From NCBI RefSeq assembly GCF_949628265.1, contig NC_088790.1, forward strand, positions 28,276,545 through 28,340,544: a stretch of DNA of 64,000 bases, written 5' to 3'. Below, piece by piece: positions 34,498-48,155 of the stretch. The position numbers and the translations under genes were made by a program. Source of the stretch: Cloeon dipterum. Its lineage: Eukaryota; Arthropoda; Insecta; Ephemeroptera; Baetidae. A model generated the notes under the pieces. The model searched no databases. It worked only from the letters and a program-made list of their open reading frames with translations, and was not told the origin of the DNA. Each line of letters opens with the position of its first letter. Position 1 is the stretch's first letter.

Positions 34498-34720
34498 TTT
34501 GATTTTGCCAGAAGCAAAATCAGATCAAAGCGCAACAGCGCACTGAACGATTGGAATATTGCAGATCCACTAACTAGGCGAGTGGAAATGACGTTGAATT
34601 TAATGAAGTTTATGTATTGTGTGCCGTTTCACAAAATTCAATATACCTTCAATTCTGCTAACTAAAAAGTTATATACCGGAACTGATTTATATATCAAAG
34701 CTTACCCAGCACTTGCCGGC
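34498..34720 (-). promoter_or_regulatory. Upstream region of L1
   Basis: About 190 bases before the L1 start codon are nearly identical to the region before L2 (41027-41225), including GTATATAAC near 34670 and TTCAGTGCGCTG near 34545. The identity shows recent duplication; core promoter elements are only guessed. Confidence 0.45.
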
Positions 34721-35770
34721 TAGAAAATGTAACGAATGCTAACGCTCAGCAGATTCAAATACTGGCTTGCAACACTACGAAATTGCTTATTTGGTGAAAT
34801 ATGTATGTAATTACTTTCAAGAAATTGAATTCACGTAATATTTATGGTTCTGTAGGGCTATTCTTCCCTAAACATTGCCAAATCCAGTTAAAAAATAGAA
34901 AAAATTATCAAAAAGAGGGTGAGAAGTAAATTAAACTGGCATTTTGAAAATTCTAAAGTTCTCATTATTTGGTGGGAGCTTTTAGTTTTTCAATACCTCC
35001 TTCCCTTGTAGTTTTTTCCTTAAATTTTCATTTCCAGTCAATGTATTAATTCCTTTTTTGGGTGCCACAGCGGAAGAAGAAGCAGAAATAATGGTAGACA
35101 TTCCCTGTTCGTGGAAAATCTATCATCCCTCGAGTTTTTTTTACCGTTGCTTCACTTCTGTACTTAGGGCTCAGTTTCATAAAAAAAACACTTGCTCTAC
35201 GCAACAATATCCGAGAATATCAAGGGTTGATAAATTAAAAATTAAAATTGAGACTCTGATCGCCAATTTGATAAGCTATAGCTAACAATTTTTTATTTAT
35301 TTTATCAATTTGTAATCAGAGGGTATCAACTTAAATAGTATTGTCCACACACACTAATCTCAGAACATCAAGAATCCCAGGTCGAATGTAAACAAATATT
35401 TTTGTTGCACCGTACCACCTAATGAACAGAAATAGGGGAAAATATCTAACAATAAGAGATAATGAAACCCACTCATGTTGTTTGTGGGGTGCAGGCTGCA
35501 GAAGAAGTGTTATTTTTATCATGCTTGAGAAAAACAGTTTTCTATTGCACTAAATATAAATCAAAATTAAGATATCAATGCAGTTAATTATTTATATCAT
35601 TCCAAGGAATCAACCACAACCATAGAAGATTAAGAAATACACGAAGATAGGATAATGAGATAAACTTTCACAATACGTTACACGTAAATTTTAAATTTTA
35701 AAAATTGCTTTGCTAATATTTCATAAGAAAAAATGGTAAAGCAAACAATATTATACATACTTTCAGCCTT
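34721..35770. other. Intergenic region L1-L2
   Basis: Contains the gene E exon copy at 35030-35350, then a copy of the E/L1 boundary flank (AAATATTTTTGTTGCACC at 35394; ATTTTTATTGCACC near 28304). No intact gene. Confidence 0.55.
35030..35350 (+). pseudogene. Copy of the last exon and 3' UTR of gene E
   Basis: GTATTAATTCCTTTTTTGGG then GCCACAGCGGAAGAAG closely follows the intron end and exon 6 start of E (27838-27880). Later GAGACTCTGATCGCCAATTT matches the E 3' UTR near 28128. The acceptor AG has become GG and the coding part has deletions and stops. It is a dead fragment carried along when the lectin unit was duplicated. Confidence 0.75.
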
Positions 35771-38700
35771 TCATTTCCCCATTTTGCACGACGTTAAAAA
35801 GGACTTATCGAATGCGCAGAAAAATGTGGCAACTTCCTCATCATTTTCATTGTCCATTGTTAAGCTACTTCGCACAATTAACACGGAATCATCTCTAACA
35901 TCATGATCGAAGTAAAGAAAATCAGATAATTCTTGTTTTGGTTCAGGTGTTTGAGGTGAGTAAAGCAGTTCAGGCTGTTTAAGCAAATAACTTTCTGGAA
36001 GCTCTTCTGAGGTGCTGCACCAGCGATATACATTTTTAGAGTCAACGTAAGATTCATCCAGCAGAACCATCTGAGACACTGATTGAAAAGGTTAGAAAAT
36101 CTAAAAATATTAAATAGTAAATGCACCTTTATCCATAAAGGATATGCTTGTGGATACGTTTCGCGAAATTTTGTTGAGAATTTTCACGCTTGCGACGTTG
36201 GATTCTGTTACTGTGACGAGGCTTCCGTTGGCTCGAGCACACTTGGAGGCTGCAATCAACGGAGGATAGCGCTGCAAATTTATAGAAAGATTCATATTGG
36301 CAAATTGTTTAATTTATTTTGTTCGTGCCTTTTGTTTGTCGACGATATTATACATGAAAATGTTTTCGACGGGAGTTGGTAAAAAATTGTCCGCTGGATA
36401 AATTAAAACATGTCATAGCTTAACATTATTTTGTAGATTCTAGATCACCTGTTGCCATGCAAGCTTCCTTTAGGGTCAAAGTTTTTGGCCTAAAATATCG
36501 ATAGGTGCAATGTGAGCTGCAAATTTGGATCACATTAAAATCACCAACTAAAATCCCGGTTTTTAGGGTTTATTGAATGTAACCTTGCTTACCTGATCAC
36601 TTCCTCTGCGTAAGATATTTTACTCACGACCTTCGAATAGCGTCTGAGTTCCGCCTCTGGATGTTTAAGATAACAATTTTGGTTTTTGCATTGTAAAAAT
36701 GTCACCTGTTAAAGCCTGACTTCCCAACCCATACACCACTGTCATATAATCAGTTGGTGACACCATTCTGCTGTAGTCTCTTGGGTCGAATTTGTCATGG
36801 AAATCTTTATTCCAGAATTTTTCTAATAAAGCAGATCCGTTCGTAAAGCATTTGATGAATGCGTGGACGAAAGAACACTCTCCTTGTGGTTTTTTGACTT
36901 TCACTGATGTCGATAAATGATTATTCTCTTATCACATATTATTATTAAAATTGCCAAACTTTTCTGGTTGCATTCCCAAAATTTGTCGAGGGCCTCGTTC
37001 ACAAACAGGGTTGATTTCCAAGCCTGTTCTTTGTTTTGTTCATTCTTGATAATTTTAAGTGTATCCAAGTTGTCCGCTCCTTTCTTTAGAGGACTTATAG
37101 AGAATTTATTCGCAATTGAATAGAAATCTGAAGAAAAAATACAAATAAGAAAATAGTTTTGCTTTCTCTTCTTAGTTTTTACCCTCAGAGCCTTGAGATA
37201 TTTTAACGGTGCTCAGCAATTTTTCTACCCTCTACTCCCAAATTTTACTTCCATCGTACATCTGAAAGAAATATTAATTTAACTTAATAAAACTGTTTGA
37301 TAAATACCAATTCAAGAAGTTCAGCCATGCAAGTCGAAAAACACTGATGAATAAAATTTATTACAAAAGAATACAGTGTCTTAAAAGAGCACTAATACTT
37401 TCATTTTGTAAGTATAATTGTCTACATCTGCGGTGTTAAATTTGTCGATATCTTCTATTGTAAAACACGTTAAAAGTCGCAGAGAATTTAAATTATTAGA
37501 AATTTACTCTGCGTGATGTGGTGGGTCAATTTGCATTCGTTAAAAACCTCTTTCAGATGGGATTCTGCTTGAACGCGGCCCTTGAACATTAAATCAAAAT
37601 ATTAGAATCACGAAAAAGGACATAAAAACTATTAAATTACCTCGCAAATCACCTTCATTGGCTTTTCACAGTTCTCAACCTTTAAAATTGTACTTCCAAA
37701 CTTAAAATTTTGCCCTTTCACACAGTACTTAATATTTTCTCCTGAAACAAAAAATAAATTATTGTTTGAACAAGAAATTTGTAATTTCAGCCAACCAAAT
37801 TGAGAAGCACTCGCTGGTAGACTTTCATTGAAATATTCACTTCGTTTAACAAAGTCTTTAAATTCAGGCGAGCACCATCTAATTTTTAACTATAATTAAA
37901 AAAATCCTTGAAATTCCAATTTTTAATATTATTGACCTAAACCGATTATTCTCACATCCAGCATTGGTGCCTGATGTCCAGTATTCTGTGTTTTCCTCGA
38001 GAAAGCTTTCCAGGCAAACCAGCTTTTCATTAGATTGGACAGAGACGAGGCGCATTCCCATCGAACAACATACCATAAGAGCACTACTCCAATCCATCTA
38101 TGAGCAAAATGTTAACGAAACTGTTACAGTAAAGTTCTATGCAATATATTCTTGCAATATATTCCTCAGTGTGCTGTATTTTGTAATGTACCACCAGTCT
38201 AAAGCTAAGCTTTCAATCTAGCATTGCTTTGGAGTTACCAATGGATGATTGTTTTTATAGGAAAAACTTAAAAATCAATTGCTCACTCTCGGTGGCAATT
38301 AATGCGATTTGCGTAATTAATCTAGTAAAAAATTGAAGCAGATGCTTTTGTGGCGCCTCCTCGCCACTACTTTGCATTTAACCTGTATCGCCAGGGGGCA
38401 GTATTAAGGTGTGCGACAAGCAGTGCACCCTTACTGCACCTTCAGTCACAGCAATAATTTCTCTCTCCGGCTAGGATGAGATTTGGTGCGAGAAAATTCT
38501 AAAAAACTATTTCATATAAGACCCACACTACGGGGTAAGTTGTAATAATTGTTAATATTTGAATGGGATATTTTTATTGTTATAATTATTTGTTGTAAAT
38601 GTGATTTTGATTATTTATGTGTTTTAAAGTCTTGATTACTAATACTTCAACCACGAGACTTGAATAAAAAACGAATAATTGCACTACTAAAAGACACATT

Positions 38701-41026
38701 TCTGTCACGGCTCCACGTACCCACAATCTATATGATTCCAATATCAACCAAATTCATTCAAAAGCTACAGAATTGTTAATTTTTATACTCACGTTATTCA
38801 AATATATAAAAAATCGGACCCCACAAGTCGTTTTCCACTTGCCTTCCAGTGTAGATAACTCTTTAAAATAAACAAATTATTATTAAAATATCCAAGATAC
38901 ACGAGTAAAATTACTAAATAACACCCATTCCTCGTTTTCAAACTTTGCCAAGTTCGGAACCTAAAGTTTATTATTATATTATTCTATATTTCAAAAGTCT
39001 AATAAGAAAAAAATTTACGATAGGAAGGCAATAGGGTTGGTCTGCACAGTAGGGCAGATCACAGGAATTAACAGTTTTTACCTAGGGTTGTTTGTATACA
39101 TATATTAATATATCTTCAATTTTCCAAATATTTTTGTTACCTCTGTAATAATATTTATTTCTGTATTGACAAAATCCGCCATCCTCGCGTTGTCTTTTTG
39201 GCAGGCGAAATTGGCAATTGGGGATGAGCACTGCACCTGGCGCACCCCGAACGGCGCCCCTTCCTTGGCGTACTGTCGGTCGACGACCAAACAGGAGCCA
39301 CTGTCCCGCGGGTTGACCGTGTCCCAGAATCTGTCCTGCGAGTCCCACGGGCCGACGTCGTCGTGCATGCAAAAGCGGTAATGCCCGGCGCACCCCTGCC
39401 GCGTCGCAGCCGTCCAGAAACTCGTCCTAATCAACATGCGGTCCTCGGTTGGGGTCCCTTCAAGATGAAAATTTTCAAACAGTAATAATAAAATAAAGTT
39501 TAAAAAAACCTGTTTTATCGAATATATTGAAACTTCCATATGATATTCCAATCGAGTTTAGTGTTGAAAGAAGCTCATCTGTCACTCTGACGGGCTGCAT
39601 TCCAATGCTGCAGCAGAGCTTCATGTTTTCTGCCCAAGTTACCTTGAAATAAAATTATTTTGAAGTTTTTCTGTGCAATATTTTTAGTAAATTACTTTTT
39701 TGTTTCCAAATATCATGGTTGTGTAAGTGATCGAATCAATACCCGATTTCTTTCTCCATTCTGCCCACACGCCATCCAGCTTGTTTCCTTTATTTTTGCC
39801 AAAATTAAATATTTCCTTTAACACTGATTCAAAAATTAATAAATATAGCAAAATATTTACGGTTTAACTTGATCCTTGAGTCGTCAAAGTATGTCATCTT
39901 TTTTGAAACAAATTATCATTTGGTCGAAATTTAAAGATATATTCATACATCGAGTTTACAGGTCTTCAAGCACAGCACTGATTTGCACTGCTTAAACTGA
40001 TAAATTAAAATAAATTGTATAACCTTGAAAATTTTGCATTAAATCAAATTACTTCGCAGAAGAAATAATTCTGATCAGTGCAGTCGGAGCGAATGAGAGT
40101 TTTAGTCTTCAAGGAAAGCGTGAGACACTTTTTATTCTGAAATACTCCAGTAATTTCCGTAGATAAACCAAAAGCAGAGGCATTGATGCGTTTCCGGTCG
40201 CCCGCGCACCACGAGTACGCCGCGTTTCCACAGCTCTTCCCCTCGGCCATTCCGCTCGTCCATATGGAAAGGTATTCTGCATGTTTTAAATTTTTATTAT
40301 GCACTTTATAGGCACGGCCATTATGAATTTACTAGGATTTTTTGGCTCATCGAAAATCATCTGGTTTACGTCGGGCACGAGGCAATTCAAGTTTTTTTCT
40401 ACGTCCCCTACTACAACTAATTGCATTCTACGTTTTGCACAAACGACTGCAGCCTCGCCAAATTTAGCCTTTTTGCACGAGTTGTAAGCATTTATTTTAA
40501 AATGGAATGTTTGATCACATACTGGGCTTAGGCTCCTGTAAAAAAGATGGCCGCATTTGAAGACTAAATCACCCAGCTCGAGATTGTTTTTGGCAAATGA
40601 CACGTGAGAAGCTAAATTATGAAATCTGAGAATAAATAAACAAAAATAAATTAATAACAAACTCACGTGAGTCAAATACTGATGAGAAATCTGTTCAAAT
40701 TTTCCTTATTTCAACCACCGACTTTTAAATTGTATTGAACATGCTATATTACCATCTACCAATGCTGATGAGAGGAAATTCTTTAATTCGAAATTTAATT
40801 TAGATATGTATCTTAAATAGCTGAGCATTCAAGCTACCTTCAATTTTGAATCGTAAATAGAGCAATCTCCAGTTGAACATTTTTTCAATTGAACCGCTTT
40901 CGTGGTGGATGCTGCTGCTTCTGCACGCTTTAGGAAAAAGAATAAATAAAACGAGGTCTGATATAATAATTTTACGTTAAGCTGCAAGGTGGTAAAACAA
41001 AAGAATAAAATCGCAGAATAGATCAT
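35771..41026 (-). pseudogene. L2: CTLD/OBP-like chimera with a premature stop
   Basis: Same exon order as L1. It has signal and N-terminal exons (about 40840-41026; MIYSAILFFCFTTLQLN), CTLD1 (about 40060-40617), CTLD2 (about 39140-39900), CTLD3 (about 37650-38960), OBP-like (about 36710-37570) and CTLD4 (35771-36660, ending FFCAFDKSFLTSC). In the exon that follows the CFSTC exon, MYDGSKIWE is followed by TAG at 37232-37234, where L1 has GAG. All other exons examined are open. The product would end inside the OBP-like domain and lose CTLD4: either a pseudogene or a shortened CTLD1-3 protein. The intron within CTLD3 carries an insertion (about 38340-38540). Confidence 0.75.
38340..38700. other. 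Insertion in an intron of L2
   Basis: A GC-richer stretch (GGCGCCTCCTCGCC, CGCCAGGGGGCAG) is absent from the same intron of the other lectin genes. It is probably a mobile or repeat insertion, but no ends are recognised. Confidence 0.35.
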
Positions 41027-41225
41027 TTTAATTTTGCCAGAAGCAAAATCAGATCAAGTCGCAACAGCGCACTGCACGATTGGAATATTGCAGATCCACT
41101 AACTAGGCGAGTGGAAATGACGTTGAATTTAATGAAGTTTATGTATTGTGTGCCGTTTCACAAAATTCAATATACCTTCAATTCTGCTAACTAAAAAGTT
41201 ATATACCGGAACTGATTTATACATA
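41027..41225 (-). promoter_or_regulatory. Upstream region of L2
   Basis: Near-identical to the sequence before L1. It diverges sharply beyond about 41225, which marks the end of the duplicated block. Confidence 0.45.
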
Positions 41226-41782
41226 TATCAAAGCATACCCACGCGCTGAACTAGAACGCAGCGAATGCTAACGCTCTCAACAGTTTCAAAATCAACGGCA
41301 TAATTTTAAAGTGACAAAATTAAAGCCATCAGTTGAGTAGATTTGGCAAAAAAATTATCTGAAACTGACTAATAATATTAAATTCTCTAGAAGCGTTTAT
41401 TGCATTGTAAAAAGGTAGGTCACGGGCGCATCGAATGCGACTTCGGGCCCCCTTTGTCAGTGTAACAGTGCCTGAGCAGTGCTTCCAAGTCATTTGTTAT
41501 CGCCTGTGGAACAACCTGTCGCCGAATCTGTGTATGAATGGGAACTCAAGTGCATTCAAACAAAAACTGAGCCAAACATTTCTTGCCAAATACTGATATG
41601 ATAGACTGATTTTACTATTCCCTCTGTTATCAAATACAAAACAAATGCTTTGTTATATTTTTGTTAAGTTCTGGATGTGGATGTATGGGGCACAGTTGCC
41701 CTGCTGATCCGTAATAAACCAAATTTGAATCTAAAAAGCCAACTTGAGAACTTTTTGCCTGCGACTATGACTCTAATTTTAA

Positions 41783-42201
41783 AGTGGAATGATAATGAGC
41801 AACAATTGAAAATTATTTAAATTGTTAGATGTCATAAAAAATTTGTTCAACAATTTGCAATAATAAAAAAGGACATTTGTACATTAAAAATTCAAATTTT
41901 GCCAATTTTCTCCAAAATTTACGGTGCTTGAATAGATTTTCTTGGCATATTCCGATTCCTCTCATCGAGATCTGTCCAATTGTGTATGCCACTTATTGGG
42001 GAAACTCTTGGTTTTGAAATTAAATCGGATTTCAAGTAAGAAGACAGCCATTACCATTTGAAAAGCACGCTAACTTTCCAGCCAATTTTCTCAAAAAATT
42101 ACAGAGCTTCTTAGGTCAATTTAGGCTTTAACTGAATCCTAAGGGATGCATTTATGCATTGGCAACAACCATTTTCCAGGCTTTTGCACTATCATTCCTC
42201 T
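41783..42201. mobile_element. TTAA-type non-autonomous element, copy 1
   Basis: The left end AGTGGAATGATA after TTAA and the right end ATCATTCCTCT are inverted repeats. The whole 419 bases align in reverse orientation with 57589-58020. The right-hand TTAA is lost. No transposase is present. Confidence 0.8.
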
Positions 42202-42372
42202 TTTTGACTTATTTTTTGCTACTTTAAAGACTCAAACGCGTTTTTTTAATAATTTATCTACAACAGCGTTTAAACTCAACCTTAACGTATAATCACATTA
42301 AAAATCAAGTAGACGTAAGTGGAGGTCTGCCAATGAGAGCAGATCTTGCTTAAACGCATGAAGGACTTAAAG

Positions 42373-42410
42373 CATGCAACCCACATGTCACATATGAGAT
42401 GCAGGTTGTC
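42373..42410. repeat. Inverted TGCAACC / GGTTG motif
   Basis: GCATGCAACC and GATGCAGGTTG face each other around about 18 bases, 300 bases downstream of the L3 stop. Related motifs lie near 24916, 28365, 48668, 55085 and 63056. Confidence 0.5.
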
Positions 42411-42718
42411 ACTTTATTTATATTTCCTTTTATAGCCTTCAGCTCTTAAAATAGGGTTTTTATAATTACAAAACACATAGCATGCCAGTTTCAAACAACG
42501 CATTATGTATTTTCCTGTCATGCTAATCAATCTACCCCTAACGTAGATAATTAATACAAACTCATTTAGAGAAAATCGTGACCAAAACATTATTTCTGCA
42601 GCTGTCCAAGAGACGGCCACGAGAACAATTTAATTTAAACAAAATCTTTTACTGACTATCCGAAAGTAAGTAAAACAAGCAGTGCTATAAAATGAACGAA
42701 ACCTTGCAATGCACCCTT

Positions 42719-45700
42719 TCAATTCCACTGTTTGCACGACGTTAAAAAGGACCTATCAAATTCACATAAAAATGCAGCAACATCCGATTCAGTTTCATTC
42801 CCCCAACTTAAGCTACTTCGCACAATTAACACAAAATCATTTTTAATATCATGTTTGAAGTAAAGAAAATCAGACAATTCCTCTTTTGGTTCAGGTGTTA
42901 GAGGTGGGTAAAGCAGTGGAACCGGTTGTTGCAAATAACTTTCTGGGAGCTCTTCTGAGGTGCTGCACCAGCGATACACATTTTTAGAGTCCATGTAACT
43001 TTCATCCAGGAGAAAAAACTCAGACCCTGATTAACAAAAGTTAAAAATCATATAAAAATATTAAATAGTAAATTCACCTGTATCCGTGACAGATCTGCTT
43101 TTGGTTATGTTGCGTAAGAATTTGTTGAGAATTTTCAAGCTGGCGATTTTGGATTCTGTTACTGTGAGGAGGCTTCCGTTTGCTTGAGCACACTTGGAGG
43201 CTGCAATCAACGGAGGATAGCGCTGCAAATGAATAAAAAGGTTCAATTTGTCCAATTTAAATCATTAAAATTTGTTGAAATGCCTTTTCATTGTCTACGA
43301 TTTTGTACAAGAAGACGTTTTCCACAGGAGTGGTTAAAAAATTTGCCTCTGCAACAATAAAAATGTGGGATTGATTACAATCTTGTTTATTTTATTGTAT
43401 ACTTGTTGCCGCGCAAGCATCCTTCAGGGTCAAATTTTTCGGCCTCAAATATTGATAGGTGCAATGTGAGCTGCAAATCATGTCATATTTAAATATTTAT
43501 TAGTGTTTTTTTTTGTGTGGACGTTATGATTTTTAATATGTCATGAAATGAGAATGGATGCATTTCAACGCTTTTTGGAAATTAAGTAGTATCGATAATT
43601 TCTGCTAAACCAATAAATTGAAAATCTCTGTAACACTAAAAATTATTCCTTTTTCGCTGTTCACACAGAATGCAGTGAATGTGTAATTTGAATTAAATTT
43701 ATCGTCTTGAGTGAAAAAGAAACAAGTTGCTACTTTCCTGAATATCATGTTGAACGTTTAAAAAACTATTATTTACGGTTTAAATTATACGACTAATCAT
43801 TAAAAAATTACTGTTTGCAAAAAAATTATTTTTTTTTGCAGGAAAAGAACCCCATAAATTTGATATCCTTATATATTTAAATTTCAATCTAGGATAATAA
43901 ATAGGAGTAGACAAAAATATACATATTTCTATTTAATACAAACCTAGAAATTAGGATTTTGTGCTTTTTTTCTAATTTAAAAACAATATTGGATTTAGAA
44001 ATGGAGTAAATTTTCCTTCTCTGAAATATTTTATCTGGGTTTCCTAAATATATCCTTACCTGATCACTTCCTCTGAGTACGATATTTTACTCACGACCTT
44101 CGTATAGCGTCTGAGTTCCTCCTCTGAATATTTAAGATAAAAATTTTGATTTTACATTTAAAAATTGTCACTTGTTGACGTCTGGCTTTTCATCATCACG
44201 GTCGGATAATCAGTTGGTGACACCATTCTGCTGTAGTCTCTTGGATCGAATTTGTCATGGAAATCTTTATTCCAAAATTTATCCAATAAAGAAGATCCGT
44301 TCGTAAAGCATTTGATAAAGTCGTGGATGAAAGAACACTCTCCTTTTGAATTGTAGACTTTCACTAATGCCAATAAATATTATTCTCTTAAATCATTGCT
44401 TAAATGAAATTGTCAAACTTTTCTGGTTGCATTCCCAAAACCTGTCGAGGGCCTCGTTCACAAACAGGGTTGTTCTCCAAGCCTGTTCTTTGCTTTGTTC
44501 AGTCTTGATAATTTGAAGTGTATCCAAGTTGTCCGCTCCTTTTTTAAGTAGCCTAAATGAGAATTTACTTGCGATTGAAATGTAATCTGAAAAATTAAAA
44601 AGATGAGTAAAATTATATTCATCATCATTTGTACTTTTACCCGCGTAGTCTTGAGATGTATTCGTTGTGCTAAGTATATTTTCTATCTTCTCCTCCCAAA
44701 ACTTACTGCCATCGTACATCTGAAAAAAATGTTTCTGACTTATATGGACTTAAAAAAATACAATTACCAGTCCAAGAAGTTCAGCCATACACGTCGAAAA
44801 ACACTGAATACGAATATTTTAATTTAATATTAAGTGGGTTTGCTAAAGGCTGCACCAATACTTTCATTTTGTACGAAAAACTGCCCAAGTCAGCGGTGTT
44901 AAATTTGTCGATTTCTCCTATTATCGAAGTTTTATTGGTCAGAATATTGAAATCATTATAAATAAATGCTACTTTGCGTGACGCGGTGGGTCAGTTTGCA
45001 TTCATTAAAAACTTCTTGCAAATGAGATTCTGCTCGTACGCGGCCCTTTATCAAAGCCACAAATGATTTAGAACCCCCACTAAATGAAAACAATTTTATA
45101 TTTACTTCGCAAATGAACTTCATTTGCTTTTCACAGCTTTCAACTTTCAAAATGGAGTTCACCAACTTGACGCAGTACTTATTTCCTTCTGGAACTGAAA
45201 AAGTTTTGAATTTAATGCTTAGAAACTAATAATTTCTTTAAGCTGACTAGGACTAGTTTCATTTCCTGGCAAACGTTCGTTAAAATATTCATTTCGTTTC
45301 ACGTAGTCTTTAAATTCAGTTGAGCACCATCTAATTTTTGAATAAATTAATTTTCTATTTATTTAGAATTGAAATGTCGGCACCTGAATCGATTATTCTC
45401 ACATCCAGAGTTTGTGCCAGACGTCCAGTATTCGTTATTTTCCTCAAGAAAACCTTGCAGGCAAAGCAATTTCTCATAAGACTGGACAGAGACGAGACGC
45501 ATTCCCATCGAACAACAATAAGTTAGGGCAAGAGACCAATCAAACTATAAATTAAGTTTTAAATGAAAATATTAAAAATACATATCAATTGCTGATAAAA
45601 TAAGGAATAAAACTTGGTTGCAATTTCATTCTGGGGCAAGCGGCGAGAGAAAATACTAAGAAGAGAATTACAGTCGATGAGTCAACTCACAATATAATCT

Positions 45701-48155
45701 GCAGCTGGTGTAAAAAATCGGATTCCGCAACTCGTTTTCCAATTGCCCAATGCAGCAGATGATAACTCTTAGAAAAAATAATATTAAATCTTAAAAAATG
45801 CTTGTTTTAAATTACTTAGTAACACTCGTTCATTATTTTCATATATTGCCGTGTGTAAAACCTAAATTTTAAAACAAAAATAATAAATCAATCAAGGCTG
45901 CAAAATACAATTTGCCTTAGGTGGGCAATATGTTTCGAATGGGGGCCATGCGCATATTGGCAGATCACAGGTGTTAACTTCTTCTGGCTGGGAAAATAAA
46001 TTAATATTTGAGTTCAATCTCTGTAATCTATTATTCCAAACCTCTATTGTCATGGTACTCTCCGAATTCACAAAATCAATAAACTTTGTGTTGTCTTTCT
46101 GACAGGCGAAATATGCAGTGGGGGATGAGCACTGCACCTGGCGCACCCCGAACGGTGCCCCTTCCTTGGCGTACTGCCGGTCAACGATCAAACAGGAGCC
46201 ACTGTCCCGCGGGTTCACCGTTTCCCAGAATCTGTCCTGCGAGTCCCACGGGCCGACGTCGTCGTGCATGCAAAAGCGGTAATGCCCGGCGCACCCCTGC
46301 CGCGTCGCAGCCGTCCAGAAGCTCGTTTTTATCAACTTGCTATCCTCTGATAATAAATATTAATAGTTTATAAATATCAAATTTTCAAATGTGTTGTTTG
46401 ATCAAGTGTAAAAGTTGACTTACGAGCTGTGTCATAAATATGGAATGTGGTATATCCAACTCCGATTGAGTTTATTGTAGAAAGAAGCTCGTCTGTCACT
46501 CTGATGGGCTTCATTCCAATGCTGCAGCAGAGCTTCATGTTTTCTGCCCAAGTTACCTTCAAATTAATCATTTTATTTAGATTTGCTAAGCAATGTTTAA
46601 AATATTTCACTTTCTTCTTTCCAAATATCATCGTCGTGTAAGATACTGTTTCAATTCCGGATTTTCTTTCCCATTCTGTCCAAACTCCATCCAGCTTGTT
46701 GCCTTTATTTGATTAATAAACGTGATAATTAAGGTTAATTTGCATGAAAAACTTAAGAATATGGAGTCAACCACAAAAAATTTATAGGTTTGGTGCAAAA
46801 CTCAAGAACGTATTTATGAAAATTCAACTTTCACATGCCAATTTAATTTTGATATGTTTTAATTTGATGTAAAGAGTTTTTTGAAGGAAATTTTTACTTT
46901 TTAAGTTAATTTCCAAAGTATTTTTAATCAGTATAATTTGTAATTGACTTTATTAGACTTAAATTAATTTGTATATATAAATGATTACGATTCATCTTTA
47001 TCCCTGTGCCGTCAAAGTATGTCATCTTTTGGCGTAGAAACAATAATAATTAGTCAAAACATAAAAGATAATCTAAACGATCTTACATTACGTTCACACT
47101 TCTTCAAGCAGGGCACCGATTTACACTTGTACTGCGTTTAAAAAAACATTAACCTTGAAAATTTTGTATTAAATCATATTACTTCGCAGAAGAAATAATT
47201 CTGGTCAGTGCAGTCGGAACGAATGAGAGTTTTCGTCATCAAGGAAAGCACGAGACACCTTTGCGTCCGAGAAGCCGCCATAATTCCCGTGGGCAGGCTG
47301 AACGCAGAGGCATTGATGCGTTTCCGGTCGCCCGCGCACCACGTGTACGCCGCTTTTCCACAGCTCTTCCCTTCGGCCATTCCACTCGTCCAGATGAAAA
47401 AGTATTCTGTGTGTTTTCGATTTTGATTACGAAATTTATTGGCACCGCCATTTTGAATATACTGGGGCTTTTTTGTTCACTAATTATCATCTGGTTTACG
47501 TCAGGCACGAGGCAATTCAAGTTTTTCTCTCGATCTTCCACTGCAACCAATTGCATTCTACGTTTTGCACACACGACAGCAGCTTCACCAAATTTGGCCT
47601 GTTTTTTTACATAAATTTTCAGGTTTTTAATTTCAAGTGGAGCGTTTTTTGTCTTATACTTGGCTCAAGCTTCTGTAAAAAAGGTGGCCGCACCTGAAAA
47701 TGATATCTCCAAGCTCGAGATTGTTTGAGACGAAAGACATAAGGGCAGCTAAAATATTATGTTTAACAATCAGATAAAAAGTAAAAATTAAATTAACACA
47801 AGCACTTGTTTCAAACACTGATGAAAAATCTGTTCAAATTTAAATTTTGTCTTAGATTAAATTTTAATTTTAGTTAGCCAACAGTTTACCCTCTGCCAAT
47901 GCAGAATTGAGGAAATTCTTGAACGAGTATTGTTTATCTAAATCTATGCAAACTAAAAATTTAAAATACCTTGATTTTCAAATCGTGTATAGAGCAGTCT
48001 CCCGTTGTACAATTTTTAAGTTGCACAGATGCATTCTTTGAAGAACAGGAATTCAATCAAAGTTCTATATTACACCAATAGAAATAAATTTTTACGTTTT
48101 GTGCTGGAAAGAGCAAGCAGAGCAAAATCACAGGCAGGATCATGTCGACTCTCAT
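42719..48155 (-). CDS. L3: secreted multi-CTLD protein with an OBP-like domain
   Basis: Same exon order as L1. Signal exon 48096-48155 (MRVDMILPVILLCLLFPAQN). N-terminal CTTGDCS module near 47975-48040. CTLD1 about 47190-47745 (WTSG..AEGKSCGKAAYTWC type). CTLD2 about 46050-46990 (KVTWAENMKLCCSIGM; GC-rich exon 46040-46347). Cys-rich linker near 45930. CTLD3 about 45110-45870. OBP-like about 44160-45020 (NECKLTHRVTQ, CFSTCMAELLGL-type, FWECNQKS, GECSFIHDFIKCF). CTLD4 42719-44110 (VYRWCSTSEELPESY). No break was found, although not every base of every junction was rechecked. The exon after the GC-rich CTLD2 exon needs a GC donor (AAG|GCAAAT); without it the frame would stop soon after. Intron lengths and C-terminus (KQWN) resemble L1 more than L2. 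Confidence 0.75.

Larger units (their letters stand above)
41226..42718. other. Intergenic region L2-L3
   Basis: Contains unique sequence with GC-richer patches at 41410-41560, the TTAA-type element at 41783, and an inverted TGCAACC motif at 42373-42410. No intact gene is seen; 41400-41760 might be the tail of an old retroelement, but no protein motif supports it. Confidence 0.45.

Noticed and set aside
34545-34680. TATA box and initiator of L1
   Set aside because: GTATATAAC and TTCAGT are present but their spacing is wrong for a core promoter, so no start site is claimed.
41400-41760. Possible retrotransposon 3' end
   Set aside because: Only base composition suggests it; no reverse transcriptase motif, tail or target duplication is visible.
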